A stretch of DNA of 6,142 nucleotides, taken from the NCBI GenBank assembly GCA_003647825.1, contig QMNP01000108.1, positions 1-6,142 on the forward strand, given 5' to 3'. Both the position numbers and the translations under genes were made by a program. Of this stretch, positions 1-6,142 are shown in pieces. Below the pieces are notes generated by a model. It was given only the letters and a program-made list of their open reading frames with translations. It had not been told where the DNA came from and ran no database searches. The stretch's first letter is position 1. The number at the start of each line of letters is the position of its first letter. The stretch is from Candidatus Cloacimonadota bacterium. GTDB lineage: Bacteria; Cloacimonadota; Cloacimonadia; Cloacimonadales; TCS61.

Positions 1-221
1 AGATCAAAATATGTCTGCTGATCTTCGCGGCTAAGTGCTGTAAAAGTTCCACCGAAAAAGGCTATTTCTCCTGTTAAATCCGGTAAATTGCAGAATTCAG
101 AGATCTGCTGTTTAATTAATTCTAAATCTGGCTGCGCTGTTTTAGTGATCAATTCCTGGTTGCAGTAGATGCAATTGAATGGGCAGCCCAGATGAGGAAT
201 AAAAATGGGCAAGATTCTCAT
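1..221 (-). CDS. Radical SAM protein, Elp3-like family (3' part outside window)
   Basis: This is the first 73 codons of a radical SAM enzyme that runs off the left edge. The cluster motif CxxxCxxC is present at residues 13, 17 and 20 (GCPFNCIYCNQ); these cysteines should bind the [4Fe-4S] cluster that cleaves S-adenosylmethionine. A GGT motif (FFGGTFTAL, residues 55-63) matches the SAM-binding GGE/GGT element. The opening IPIFIPHLGCP-type sequence is that of the radical SAM proteins often found beside rnc in Clostridia, which databases label Elp3-like or coproporphyrinogen oxidase-like. The substrate cannot be told from this fragment, and no acetyltransferase domain is visible. The ATG lies one base after the rnc stop (TAA-A-ATG). 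The reading frame is closed by a TAG four codons upstream and has no other start codon in between, so this start is firm. There is no clear Shine-Dalgarno sequence, so translation is probably coupled to rnc. Confidence 0.85.
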   Translation of the reverse strand, partial: MRILPIFIPHLGCPFNCIYCNQELITKTAQPDLELIKQQISEFCNLPDLTGEIAFFGGTFTALSREDQQTYFD

Positions 222-222
222 T

Positions 223-954
223 TTATAGTTCTAAACTGTTGCAGGCAGCTTTTGCTGCACTTTGCTGAGCTTCTTTTTTATTGCTGCCTTTACCGGTTCC
301 TGCCAGTTTCTTGCTTATCCAAACTTCAGAAGTGAAGATTTTTTCATGTTCAGGACCTTCTTCGGACACAATTTTATAAACTGGAGTAATCTGAAATTTA
401 CCTTGAGTGTATTCCTGAAGTGTGCTTTTGTAATCTTTCATGTCAGCTATTACAAGCTTCTTCTCGACGTGCTTCAAAATGAAGTTCAAAATAAATGTGC
501 GAACATCTTCCAAGTCTCCATCCAGATAGATTGCACAAATAATTGCTTCCATCGTATCTCCCAAGATGGAAACAGAATTCTTCCCTCCACTTTGAATGGC
601 TTCATCACTTAGTTTGATATAATTATTGAAACCATATTCTTTAGCTCTCATTGCCAGGAATTTACGAGAAACGATCTTAGATTTTAATTTGGAAAGTTTA
701 CCTTCGGAATAGTAAGGATATTTAAGAAACAACTCTTCGGCAACAATAAGCCCTAAAACAGAATCTCCTAAGAACTCCATCCTTTCAAAAGGTGCTACAT
801 CTGTATTAACAAGTGAAGTATGCATTAAAGCAGCGTTTAAAAGAGAGATATTTGAGAATGTGTATTTGATAACATCCTGAAATACAAAAACAGATGAATC
901 AGGTTTTTTCTTATTGGAAAATTGAGCTAATAAATTAAGTAGGATTTTATTCAA
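223..954 (-). CDS. rnc: Ribonuclease III
   Basis: This cytoplasmic endonuclease cuts double-stranded RNA, including rRNA precursors and structured mRNAs. The product has 243 residues, somewhat longer than E. coli RNase III (226) because of about 20 extra N-terminal residues. The RNase III domain covers about residues 25-160 and carries the signature ERMEFLGDS (57-65). E60, D64, D133 and E136 align with E. coli E41, D45, D114 and E117, the Mg2+-binding catalytic set. A double-stranded RNA-binding domain follows at about 173-243 and ends in the usual GSNKKEAQQSAAKAA helix. The apparent start is TTG, about 45 bases after the fabF stop. Upstream in frame there is a TGA at 982-984 and no ATG, GTG or other TTG in between. 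No well-spaced Shine-Dalgarno sequence precedes it: the only GGAG lies 20 bases away, inside a hairpin. Family and function are secure; the exact start is less so. Confidence 0.95.
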   Translation of the reverse strand: MNKILLNLLAQFSNKKKPDSSVFVFQDVIKYTFSNISLLNAALMHTSLVNTDVAPFERMEFLGDSVLGLIVAEELFLKYPYYSEGKLSKLKSKIVSRKFLAMRAKEYGFNNYIKLSDEAIQSGGKNSVSILGDTMEAIICAIYLDGDLEDVRTFILNFILKHVEKKLVIADMKDYKSTLQEYTQGKFQITPVYKIVSEEGPEHEKIFTSEVWISKKLAGTGKGSNKKEAQQSAAKAACNSLEL

Positions 955-971
955 AATATTGATTAAAAGGT

Positions 972-996
972 CAACTCCGACTCAAGGCCGGAGTTA
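972..996 (-). terminator. Hairpin between fabF and rnc, possible weak terminator or RNA processing site
   Basis: Read on the minus strand, two bases after the fabF stop codon, the transcript can form a 10-bp stem (including two G-U pairs) closed by a 5-base loop CUUGA. Its core is AACTCCG pairing with CGGAGTT. Only a short run follows (ACCTTTTAAT), so it is a poor intrinsic terminator and probably allows read-through into rnc. The 3' arm contains the only GGAG upstream of rnc. It could reduce expression of rnc relative to the fab genes, act as a processing site, or simply protect the 3' end of fabF mRNA. The pairing is seen directly; the role is inferred. Confidence 0.45.
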
Positions 997-998
997 CG

Positions 999-2246
999 TT
1001 ACTTTTCAAATTTTTTATAGATCACAACACCGTTATGACCACCAAATCCGAGAGAATTACTGAGCGCAGTTTTCACCTCATGATCAATGGCAGCTTTGGG
1101 AACGTAATCAAGATCACAAACCGGATCAGGATTTTCTAAATTAATCGTAGGATGGATCTTGCCAGTTTCGATAGTTTTACAGCAAACAATGGCTTCAATG
1201 CCAGCTGCAGCTCCAAGTGAATGTCCAACCATAGATTTTGTCGAATTCACTTTTAATTTATAGGCGTGATCTCCAAATACAGTTTTTATTGCTATCGATT
1301 CGTTGGGATCGTTTAAAGGAGTTGATGTGCCGTGAGCATTTATGTAATCGAGTTGTTTGGGTTTAAGCTTTGCATCATCCAATGCCATTTTCATAGCACG
1401 AGCTCCACCTTCGCCATTTTCAGCAGGAGCAGTAATATGATAAGCATCACATGTAGCACCATAACCCACTATTTCAGCATAGATCTTTGCTCCACGGGCT
1501 AAAGCATGCTCCATTTCTTCTAATATTATAATCCCGGCTCCTTCTGCCATGATAAAACCATCTCTGTCGCTATCAAAGGGACGACATGCTTTTTGCGGTT
1601 CTTCATTACGAGTAGAGAGAGCTTTCATTGAACAAAAGCCTGCAACTGCCAGAGGGGTGACAGAAGCTTCTGTACCACCGGAAACCATGATATCTGCATC
1701 TCCGTATTGAATAGTTCGGAAAGCAGTTCCTAAACCGTGATTAGCCGAAGCACAAGCGGAAGATATATTGAAATTCATAGAACGTAAATTAAATTCTATT
1801 GCTACTTCTGCAGAAGCAATATTAGCAATCATTTTGGGAATAAAAAACGGACTGATCCTTTTGGGTCCTTTTAGAGCAAGCTTTTTAGCTTCTTCCTCAA
1901 AAGTTAACATTCCACCAATTCCAGTAGCTACAATGCAGCCAGCTCTATCATGGTCAAATTCTGTATCATTCAAACCGGAATCCTGCATTGCCTGTCGTGC
2001 AGCAATAATTGCTAAGCAAGTATATTTATCCATTTTCTTAATTCTTTTACGATCAAAGTGTTCCATTAAGTCCAGGTTTTTTATTTCGCCTGCGATTTTG
2101 CTGGTAAAATCATCAGTTATTTCAAAATTCTTTATAATATCGATACCGGAATTTCCTGCAAGTAAGTTTTCCCAAGTTTCTTCTACACTGTTTCCTACTG
2201 CATTAAGAGTACCCAAACCCGTAATTACGACTCTTCTTTTACTCAT
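999..2246 (-). CDS. fabF: 3-oxoacyl-ACP synthase II (KAS II)
   Basis: This enzyme condenses malonyl-ACP with a growing acyl-ACP, releasing CO2 and extending the chain by two carbons; it is cytosolic. The product is 415 residues, the usual FabF length. The Cys-His-His catalytic triad is complete: C165 in SSACASANH, H305 in NAHGTST and H342 in VGHSLGA, with K337 just before. These equal C163, H303 and H340 of E. coli FabF. I110 in TGIGG and F402 in SLGFGGHN match FabF I108 and the gating F400. The isoleucine favours FabF over FabB, which has glycine there. The ATG is preceded by GAGGA, five bases from GAGG to the start. The gene follows acpP by 68 bases and lies 44 bases before rnc. No separate fabB is visible in this window, so FabF may be the main elongating synthase. 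Confidence 0.97.
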   Translation of the reverse strand: MSKRRVVITGLGTLNAVGNSVEETWENLLAGNSGIDIIKNFEITDDFTSKIAGEIKNLDLMEHFDRKRIKKMDKYTCLAIIAARQAMQDSGLNDTEFDHDRAGCIVATGIGGMLTFEEEAKKLALKGPKRISPFFIPKMIANIASAEVAIEFNLRSMNFNISSACASANHGLGTAFRTIQYGDADIMVSGGTEASVTPLAVAGFCSMKALSTRNEEPQKACRPFDSDRDGFIMAEGAGIIILEEMEHALARGAKIYAEIVGYGATCDAYHITAPAENGEGGARAMKMALDDAKLKPKQLDYINAHGTSTPLNDPNESIAIKTVFGDHAYKLKVNSTKSMVGHSLGAAAGIEAIVCCKTIETGKIHPTINLENPDPVCDLDYVPKAAIDHEVKTALSNSLGFGGHNGVVIYKKFEK

Positions 2247-2275
2247 AAAATCCTCAAATATATTTTGATAATATG

Positions 2276-2301
2276 ATGGTGGAGCAATTAAACCCCACCA
2301 T
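2276..2301 (-). other. Hairpin in the acpP-fabF intergenic region
   Basis: On the minus strand, just after acpP, ATGGTGG pairs with CCACCAT. Adding one G-U and one G-C pair inward gives a 9-bp stem with an 8-base loop (TTTAATTG). The sequence after it (CATATTATCAAAAT) has no T run, so it does not fit an intrinsic terminator. A likely role is to stop 3' exonucleases, or to mark a processing point, so that acpP mRNA accumulates above that of the flanking genes; acyl carrier protein is normally needed in large excess. The stem is seen directly; the function is inferred. Confidence 0.5.
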
Positions 2302-2314
2302 TAAATATAACTTC

Positions 2315-2548
2315 TTATTTTACTATTGTTTGAAGATATTCGACAGCTTTTCCAACAGTAGTAAGTTTTTCTGCATCTTCGTCTGCGATATCAATATCAA
2401 ATTCTTCTTCGAATTTCATTATCAATTCAACTGTATCCAATGAATCTGCACCAAGATCTTCAATAAAACTAGCTTCCATTGTAACTTCACTTTCTTCCAC
2501 ACCAAGTTCTTCCACGATAATCTCTTTTACTTTTGCAACAATGTCCAT
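2315..2548 (-). CDS. acpP: Acyl carrier protein
   Basis: This small, acidic carrier holds malonyl and growing acyl chains on a 4'-phosphopantetheine arm and passes them among the Fab enzymes, PlsX and other acyltransferases. The product has 77 residues, the same size class as E. coli AcpP. The attachment site is S36 in the GADSLDTVEL motif, the same number as in E. coli, and must be modified by a phosphopantetheinyl transferase (AcpS) not seen here. The recognition helix after S36 (VELIMKFEEEFDI) carries the expected acidic side chains for docking partner enzymes. The ATG has the strongest ribosome binding site in the window (TAGGAGG, 5-base spacer), with an A8 run just upstream, which fits high translation. 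It sits between fabG and fabF, the common order. Confidence 0.98.
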   Translation of the reverse strand: MDIVAKVKEIIVEELGVEESEVTMEASFIEDLGADSLDTVELIMKFEEEFDIDIADEDAEKLTTVGKAVEYLQTIVK

Positions 2549-2553
2549 TATTT

Positions 2554-2560
2554 CCTCCTA
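2554..2560 (-). promoter_or_regulatory. Strong ribosome binding site of acpP
   Basis: TAGGAGG on the minus strand, five bases before the acpP ATG, is a close match to the anti-Shine-Dalgarno complement. A run of eight A bases (2562-2569) immediately upstream could assist 30S loading. It is the best-matched site in the window and fits the high demand for acyl carrier protein. Confidence 0.8.
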
Positions 2561-2604
2561 ATTTTTTTTCACAAATTTATAACGCATCCATTTGTATAGA
2601 GCGG

Positions 2605-3348
2605 CTACATTATCAATCCGCCATCTACATTAATGGTTTGCCCTGTTATGTAATCAGCTTCATCAGAAGCTAAGAATACGCATAAGTCCGCCACATCTTT
2701 TGGCAATCCCATGCGACGAAGAGGGATTGCTTCAGAATATTTGTCAACTACTTCTTGTGAGAGATTTTCTGTCATCTCTGTTTTAATAAATCCAGGAGCT
2801 ACTGCATTCACTCTGATACCGCGTGAAGCAAACTCTTTTGCTGTTGATTTTGTAAGTGCAATGATGCCACCTTTGGAAGCAGCATAATTTGCCTGTCCGG
2901 CATTTCCCATTATTCCAATAACAGAGGCAATATTTATAATTGAACCTGATCTTTGCTTGAGCATATAGCGACATACTTTTTGTGAACAAACAAATGTACC
3001 CTTTAAATTTACAGCTATTACAGCATCCCAATCGGATTCTTTCATTTTCATTATAAGACCATCTTTAGTAATACCGGCATTATTAATGAGTACGTCGATT
3101 CTTCCTAATTGACCAACTATTTCTTTGAAAACAGCTGCGATTGCATTTGGATCAGTAACATTCGCCGCAAAACCAAGAGCTCTAAAACCCAGATCATCTA
3201 TTTTTTGAACAGCTTTGTCTATATCTTCCTGATTTAGATCCAGGATAACGCTTATTGCACCGTTTCTGGCAAAAGCTTCTGCAATTGAGAAACCGATACC
3301 TCTGGCTGATCCAGTAATGATAACTACTTTATCTTTCAATCTTTCCAT
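2605..3348 (-). CDS. fabG: 3-oxoacyl-ACP reductase
   Basis: This cytosolic short-chain dehydrogenase reduces 3-ketoacyl-ACP to (R)-3-hydroxyacyl-ACP in each elongation cycle. The product has 247 residues, typical for FabG. Visible motifs are the nucleotide-binding TGSARGIG (12-19), NNAG (89-92), N114 in AVNLKG, and the catalytic S142, Y155 and K159 (NYAASK); the C-terminal half has VNAVAPGFIKTEMT and VDGG (241-244). D37, at the end of the second beta strand (ILDLNQ), is an acidic residue that in classical short-chain dehydrogenases often favours NAD(H) over NADP(H), so cofactor preference is open. The ATG overlaps the fabD stop by one base (TAATG), and AAAGGA lies 9 bases upstream, indicating translational coupling. 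Many paralogues share this fold, but the position between fabD and acpP supports FabG. Confidence 0.96.
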   Translation of the reverse strand: MERLKDKVVIITGSARGIGFSIAEAFARNGAISVILDLNQEDIDKAVQKIDDLGFRALGFAANVTDPNAIAAVFKEIVGQLGRIDVLINNAGITKDGLIMKMKESDWDAVIAVNLKGTFVCSQKVCRYMLKQRSGSIINIASVIGIMGNAGQANYAASKGGIIALTKSTAKEFASRGIRVNAVAPGFIKTEMTENLSQEVVDKYSEAIPLRRMGLPKDVADLCVFLASDEADYITGQTINVDGGLIM

Positions 3349-4280
3349 TATAACTCATCCTTTATTGCATTAAATGTTTCCAACGTATCGATACTAATAA
3401 CTTTTACATTTCTATCTATTTTTTTCAGCATTCCAGCTAAAACCTTTTTAGGTCCAAATTCGTAAAATGTATCTACACCATCAGCAATCATGTTTCTTAC
3501 TGAATCCACCCAGAGTACAGATGATGTAACTTGTTTTGCCAGATTACTTCGAATAACTTCCGTGTCTGTGGTTGGCTTAGCATTAACATTTGCAACTACA
3601 GGTATCTCAGATACAGAGAATTCAATATTTTCCATTTCTTCTGCCAGCCAGGTTTCTGCTCGCTTTATTAATGGTGAATGAAAAGCTCCACCAACAACTA
3701 GTGGAACAATTCTTTTTGTACCAGCTGCTTTCAAGATCTCACAAGCTTTGTCTACTCCTGCCTTTGAACCAGAAATAACAGTTTGCACTGGCGTATTGAA
3801 ATTTGCTGCAATTACAACTCCTTCAGAAGAAGCCTGCTTACATACATCTTTTACAACTTCAGCATCAGGTCCAATGATGGCAGCCATGGCAAATTCCTGA
3901 CCTTCATTTGCTTCGATCATGAATATTCCACGTTTATGAACCAGATACATTGCATCTTCCAAAGTTAGAACTCCATTGGCAACAAGAGCAGAAAATTCAC
4001 CTAATGAATGACCAGCCACAAAATCGGGTTTCAGATCAAATTCTTTTTGAAATGTTTGAAGAGCGGCAATGCTGTGAAAAAGAATTGCTGGTTGAGTGAA
4101 TCTCGTTTCTTTAAGAATTTCTTCAGGACCTTCCTGCATTATCTTAAGCAGCTTAGTTCCATTTTTCTCATCAAATTTATTTATAACCTGTAAAAGGTTT
4201 GGATCATTCTCGACAAAATCCATAGCCATGCCCACATATTGAGCACCTTGACCAGGGAAAATAAAAGCAATTTTACCCAT
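3348..4280 (-). CDS. fabD: Malonyl-CoA:ACP transacylase
   Basis: This enzyme moves malonate from malonyl-CoA to the pantetheine arm of AcpP, supplying the extender unit for FabH and FabF. Starting at the ATG at 4280 the product has 310 residues, against 309 in E. coli. It opens with the family sequence GKIAFIFPGQGAQ. Catalytic and binding residues fall at the E. coli numbers: Q11, S92 in GHSLGE, R117, H201 in GGAFHSP, and Q250. A GTG two codons upstream (4286) is also open and would give 312 residues. However, that GTG lies inside GAGGTGA, a 7-base match to the Shine-Dalgarno consensus that is well placed for the ATG, so I chose the ATG. The gene follows fabH closely, and its TAA overlaps the fabG ATG by one base. 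Confidence 0.97.
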   Translation of the reverse strand: MGKIAFIFPGQGAQYVGMAMDFVENDPNLLQVINKFDEKNGTKLLKIMQEGPEEILKETRFTQPAILFHSIAALQTFQKEFDLKPDFVAGHSLGEFSALVANGVLTLEDAMYLVHKRGIFMIEANEGQEFAMAAIIGPDAEVVKDVCKQASSEGVVIAANFNTPVQTVISGSKAGVDKACEILKAAGTKRIVPLVVGGAFHSPLIKRAETWLAEEMENIEFSVSEIPVVANVNAKPTTDTEVIRSNLAKQVTSSVLWVDSVRNMIADGVDTFYEFGPKKVLAGMLKKIDRNVKVISIDTLETFNAIKDEL

Positions 4281-4282
4281 CT

Positions 4283-4289
4283 TCACCTC
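4283..4289 (-). promoter_or_regulatory. Ribosome binding site deciding the fabD start
   Basis: GAGGTGA on the minus strand begins at the last base of the fabH stop codon. It puts five bases between GAGG and the ATG at 4280. The competing GTG start at 4286 lies within this element, which argues for the ATG. The overlap with the fabH stop also suggests that ribosomes ending fabH can start fabD directly. Confidence 0.75.
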
Positions 4290-5284
4290 TATAACCTCAT
4301 TAATAAACTACCAGAGGTTAATCCAGCTCCAAACGAAGCCATTAGCACAATATCACCATGCCTTATTTTAGAATTTCTTATACATTCATCTAAAGCTATT
4401 GGTATAGTTGCAGAAGATGTATTGGCATATTTTTCTATGTTTACAATAACTTTATCTTGATCTATTTTAAGTTTTTTACCTAAAGCTTCAATAATTCTCA
4501 AATTAGCCTGGTGTGTGATCAACCAATCAATAGATTTTACATCAAGGTGATTTCGTTTTAATACTAAATCACAAACATGATACATAGATTTAACAGCATG
4601 TTTAAAAATTTTGTTTCCTTCCATGTAAACTGTATGAAGATTTTTTTCAACAGATTCTTTGGAAGCCGGTGTTCGAGATCCGCCTGCAGGCTGCATTAGC
4701 AGATCATAATGTGAACCATCGGCAGAAAGTTCTGAATCGATAAATCGGGAAATATCTTTAGGTTCTGATCGGGAAATAACTGTGGCACCGGCACCATCTC
4801 CAAAGAGAACATTTGTGCTCCGATCATCCCAGTTAATAAGCTTGCTAAGAAGCTCTACACCAACTACAAGGATATGTTCAGCAATATCATTTTCTATGTA
4901 TTGTTTGGCAATATTAGCAGCATAGATCCAACCTGTACAGCCAGCTGATACATCAAAAGCAGGGAAGCCTTTTACACCAAAACGTTTTTGCAGAATACAA
5001 GCTGTTGATGGAAATGGATGATCTCCGGAAACAGTTGCTACGATGATCATGCCAAGATCTTTTGCTCTTATACCGGCAGCATCCAGAGCTTTAGCAGCAG
5101 CTTCGTAAGCCATGTCAGATGATGCTTGATCACTGGAGGCATGATGACGCTCAAACATGCCGGTTCTGGTTCGAATCCATTCATCAGTTGTATCAACAAT
5201 TTTTTCCAGATCAAAATTATTAACTATTTTATCCGGAACATAATGGCCCGTTCCAGAAATTTTAGCATTATATTTGGCGATCAT
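4289..5284 (-). CDS. fabH: 3-oxoacyl-ACP synthase III (KAS III)
   Basis: FabH starts each fatty acid by condensing a short acyl-CoA primer (acetyl-CoA, or branched primers in some bacteria) with malonyl-ACP. The product has 331 residues, slightly longer than E. coli FabH (317). The Cys-His-Asn triad is intact: C116 in SAGCTGW, H258 in THQANLRI and N288 in YANTSSATIP. W36 and R40 in DEWIRTRTG match E. coli W32 and R36, which bind CoA. The C-terminal ASFGAGLTSGS is typical of the family. Primer preference cannot be read from the sequence with confidence. The ATG is preceded by a run of six G bases and an A, with ten bases between the G run and the start, a weaker ribosome binding site than those of acpP and fabD. 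It lies 34 bases after plsX. Confidence 0.97.
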   Translation of the reverse strand: MIAKYNAKISGTGHYVPDKIVNNFDLEKIVDTTDEWIRTRTGMFERHHASSDQASSDMAYEAAAKALDAAGIRAKDLGMIIVATVSGDHPFPSTACILQKRFGVKGFPAFDVSAGCTGWIYAANIAKQYIENDIAEHILVVGVELLSKLINWDDRSTNVLFGDGAGATVISRSEPKDISRFIDSELSADGSHYDLLMQPAGGSRTPASKESVEKNLHTVYMEGNKIFKHAVKSMYHVCDLVLKRNHLDVKSIDWLITHQANLRIIEALGKKLKIDQDKVIVNIEKYANTSSATIPIALDECIRNSKIRHGDIVLMASFGAGLTSGSLLMRL

Positions 5285-5318
5285 AATCTATAATCCCCCC
5301 ATTTCTTATTTTCGAAAA

Positions 5319-6142
5319 CTATAAATTTTCATAATATTCTTTTGTATGTTCAATGAATCCAGAAGAGGCAATTTTTGCTGCAACTTTTACAGCATTCTTT
5401 ATAGCTTTAGCATCAGATCTGCCATGAGAAACAACAGAAATGCCATTCAATCCAATCAATAAAGCTCCACCATATTCTGTATGATCGAGTTTCTTTTTTA
5501 GATAAGCATAAACAGGGAAGGAAAGCAACGCACCAAGTTTAGCGATCCAGTCTTTTTTGATCTGTTCCTTCATAATCGAAAATATTGAATATGCTGCACC
5601 TTCAACAGTTTTCAACATCACGTTACCAACAAATCCGTCACAGACTACAACATCCACGATTCCTTTAAGAAGATCTTTTCCTTCGATATTACCAACAAAA
5701 TTGATGTCTTTGAAATTCTTCATTAGTTTATGAGCATTTTTGTAGATTTCAGTTCCTTTAGAACTTTCTTCACCAATATTCAAAAGAGCAACTTTTGGAT
5801 TTTCTTTACCAAAAATAAAGCGTGAATACAAACTTCCAAGTTTGGCAAATTGAAGCAATATTTCAGCGGAGCATTCAGTGTTTGCACCGACATCTAAGAT
5901 GATTTCCGGGTGTGTTTGAGTGGGGAAGGCTGTAGCAATAGCAGGACGCAATATATTTTTAATTCGTCCGTAACCGAACAGTGAAGCTGTCATCACCGCA
6001 CCTGTGTTGCCAGCACTTACTACTCCATCTACCTTACCCTCTTTTTGCAGGTAAACAGCTTTGACCAGAGAAGAATCTTTTTTCTTTTTTACAATACTGG
6101 CCGGTGCATCGTGCATGGTGATCACTTCAGTTGCATTTACAA
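5319..6142 (-). CDS. plsX: Phosphate acyltransferase PlsX (5' end outside window)
   Basis: PlsX transfers an acyl group from acyl-ACP to inorganic phosphate, giving acyl-phosphate for PlsY to make lysophosphatidic acid; it is a peripheral membrane enzyme. The frame is open to the right edge, showing 273 C-terminal residues. By family length (about 330-345) some 60-80 N-terminal residues, including the MDAMGGD-type start, lie outside. A GTG at 6125 or an internal ATG should not be taken as the start, because the residues before it (VNATE) continue the family alignment into VITMHDAPAS. Visible family motifs are VSAGNTGAVMTA (41-52 of the visible part), LDVGANTE (82-89), ALLNIGEE (118-125), VVCDGFVGNVMLKT (165-178) and YGGALLIGLNG (223-233). 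It ends 34 bases before fabH. The plsX-fabH-fabD order is a classic lipid operon that couples chain synthesis to phospholipid output. Confidence 0.95.
   Translation of the reverse strand, partial: VNATEVITMHDAPASIVKKKKDSSLVKAVYLQKEGKVDGVVSAGNTGAVMTASLFGYGRIKNILRPAIATAFPTQTHPEIILDVGANTECSAEILLQFAKLGSLYSRFIFGKENPKVALLNIGEESSKGTEIYKNAHKLMKNFKDINFVGNIEGKDLLKGIVDVVVCDGFVGNVMLKTVEGAAYSIFSIMKEQIKKDWIAKLGALLSFPVYAYLKKKLDHTEYGGALLIGLNGISVVSHGRSDAKAIKNAVKVAAKIASSGFIEHTKEYYENL

Noticed and set aside
262..612. 116-codon open frame on the plus strand opposite rnc.
   Set aside because: It is a shadow of rnc, whose catalytic motifs are intact across this stretch; the antisense translation matches nothing recognisable.
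1768..2268. 166-codon open frame on the plus strand opposite fabF.
   Set aside because: It lies wholly antisense to the conserved fabF coding region and the gap before it, and its translation shows no recognisable domain.
2571..2595. ACAAAT...ATTTGT inverted repeat in the fabG-acpP gap, considered as a terminator or operator.
   Set aside because: The stem is only six AT-rich pairs with a 13-base loop and no T run follows in the transcript; it would also cut off acpP, an essential gene of the operon.
2549..2620. Possible internal promoter for acpP (TATAAA at the 3' end of the fabG-acpP gap).
   Set aside because: No TTGACA-like box occurs at 16-18 bases and no TTTG at the spacing used by Bacteroidota promoters; AT-rich spacers often contain TATAAA by chance.
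2783..3031. 82-codon open frame in another minus-strand reading frame inside fabG.
   Set aside because: It overlaps the fabG core, including its catalytic residues, and is an out-of-frame shadow.
5309..5318. Perfect 10-base palindrome TTTTCGAAAA next to the plsX stop codon, considered as an operator.
   Set aside because: It is short, AT-rich, occurs once, and lies between two operon genes with no promoter signal, so chance explains it.

Overview
This window is a compact bacterial gene cluster for type II fatty acid synthesis, with every gene on the minus strand. In the direction of transcription (right to left) the order is plsX (5' end outside the window), fabH, fabD, fabG, acpP, fabF, rnc, and the start of a radical SAM gene that runs off the left edge. 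Gaps between genes range from a 1-base overlap to 68 bases, and no stretch of 300 bases lacks a gene. No tRNA, rRNA, mobile element, CRISPR array or convincing promoter is visible, so the main promoter probably lies upstream of plsX, outside the window.

The genes work together as follows. PlsX makes acyl-phosphate from acyl-ACP, linking fatty acid synthesis to phospholipid synthesis. FabD loads malonate onto the acyl carrier protein AcpP. FabH starts chains by condensing acetyl- or another acyl-CoA with malonyl-ACP. FabF carries out later condensations, and FabG reduces the 3-ketoacyl-ACP products. The dehydratase (FabZ/FabA) and enoyl reductase (FabI/K/L/V) that complete the cycle are not in this window. 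RNase III and a radical SAM protein follow at the 3' end, an arrangement I know mainly from Clostridia and other Firmicutes.

The organism is an AT-rich bacterium. Strong GGAGG-type ribosome binding sites at acpP and fabD fit an ordinary bacterial translation system. The gene order resembles Firmicutes, but protein features such as the FabF N-terminus do not clearly fix a phylum. An uncultured low-GC lineage, for example in the FCB group, is equally possible.

The proteins look complete and catalytically intact. The less routine features lie between genes: a 9-bp hairpin after acpP, a 10-bp hairpin directly after the fabF stop, and an rnc gene that apparently starts at TTG without a usable Shine-Dalgarno sequence. 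These suggest that transcript level or translation is adjusted along one long transcript. I see no previously undescribed system here.
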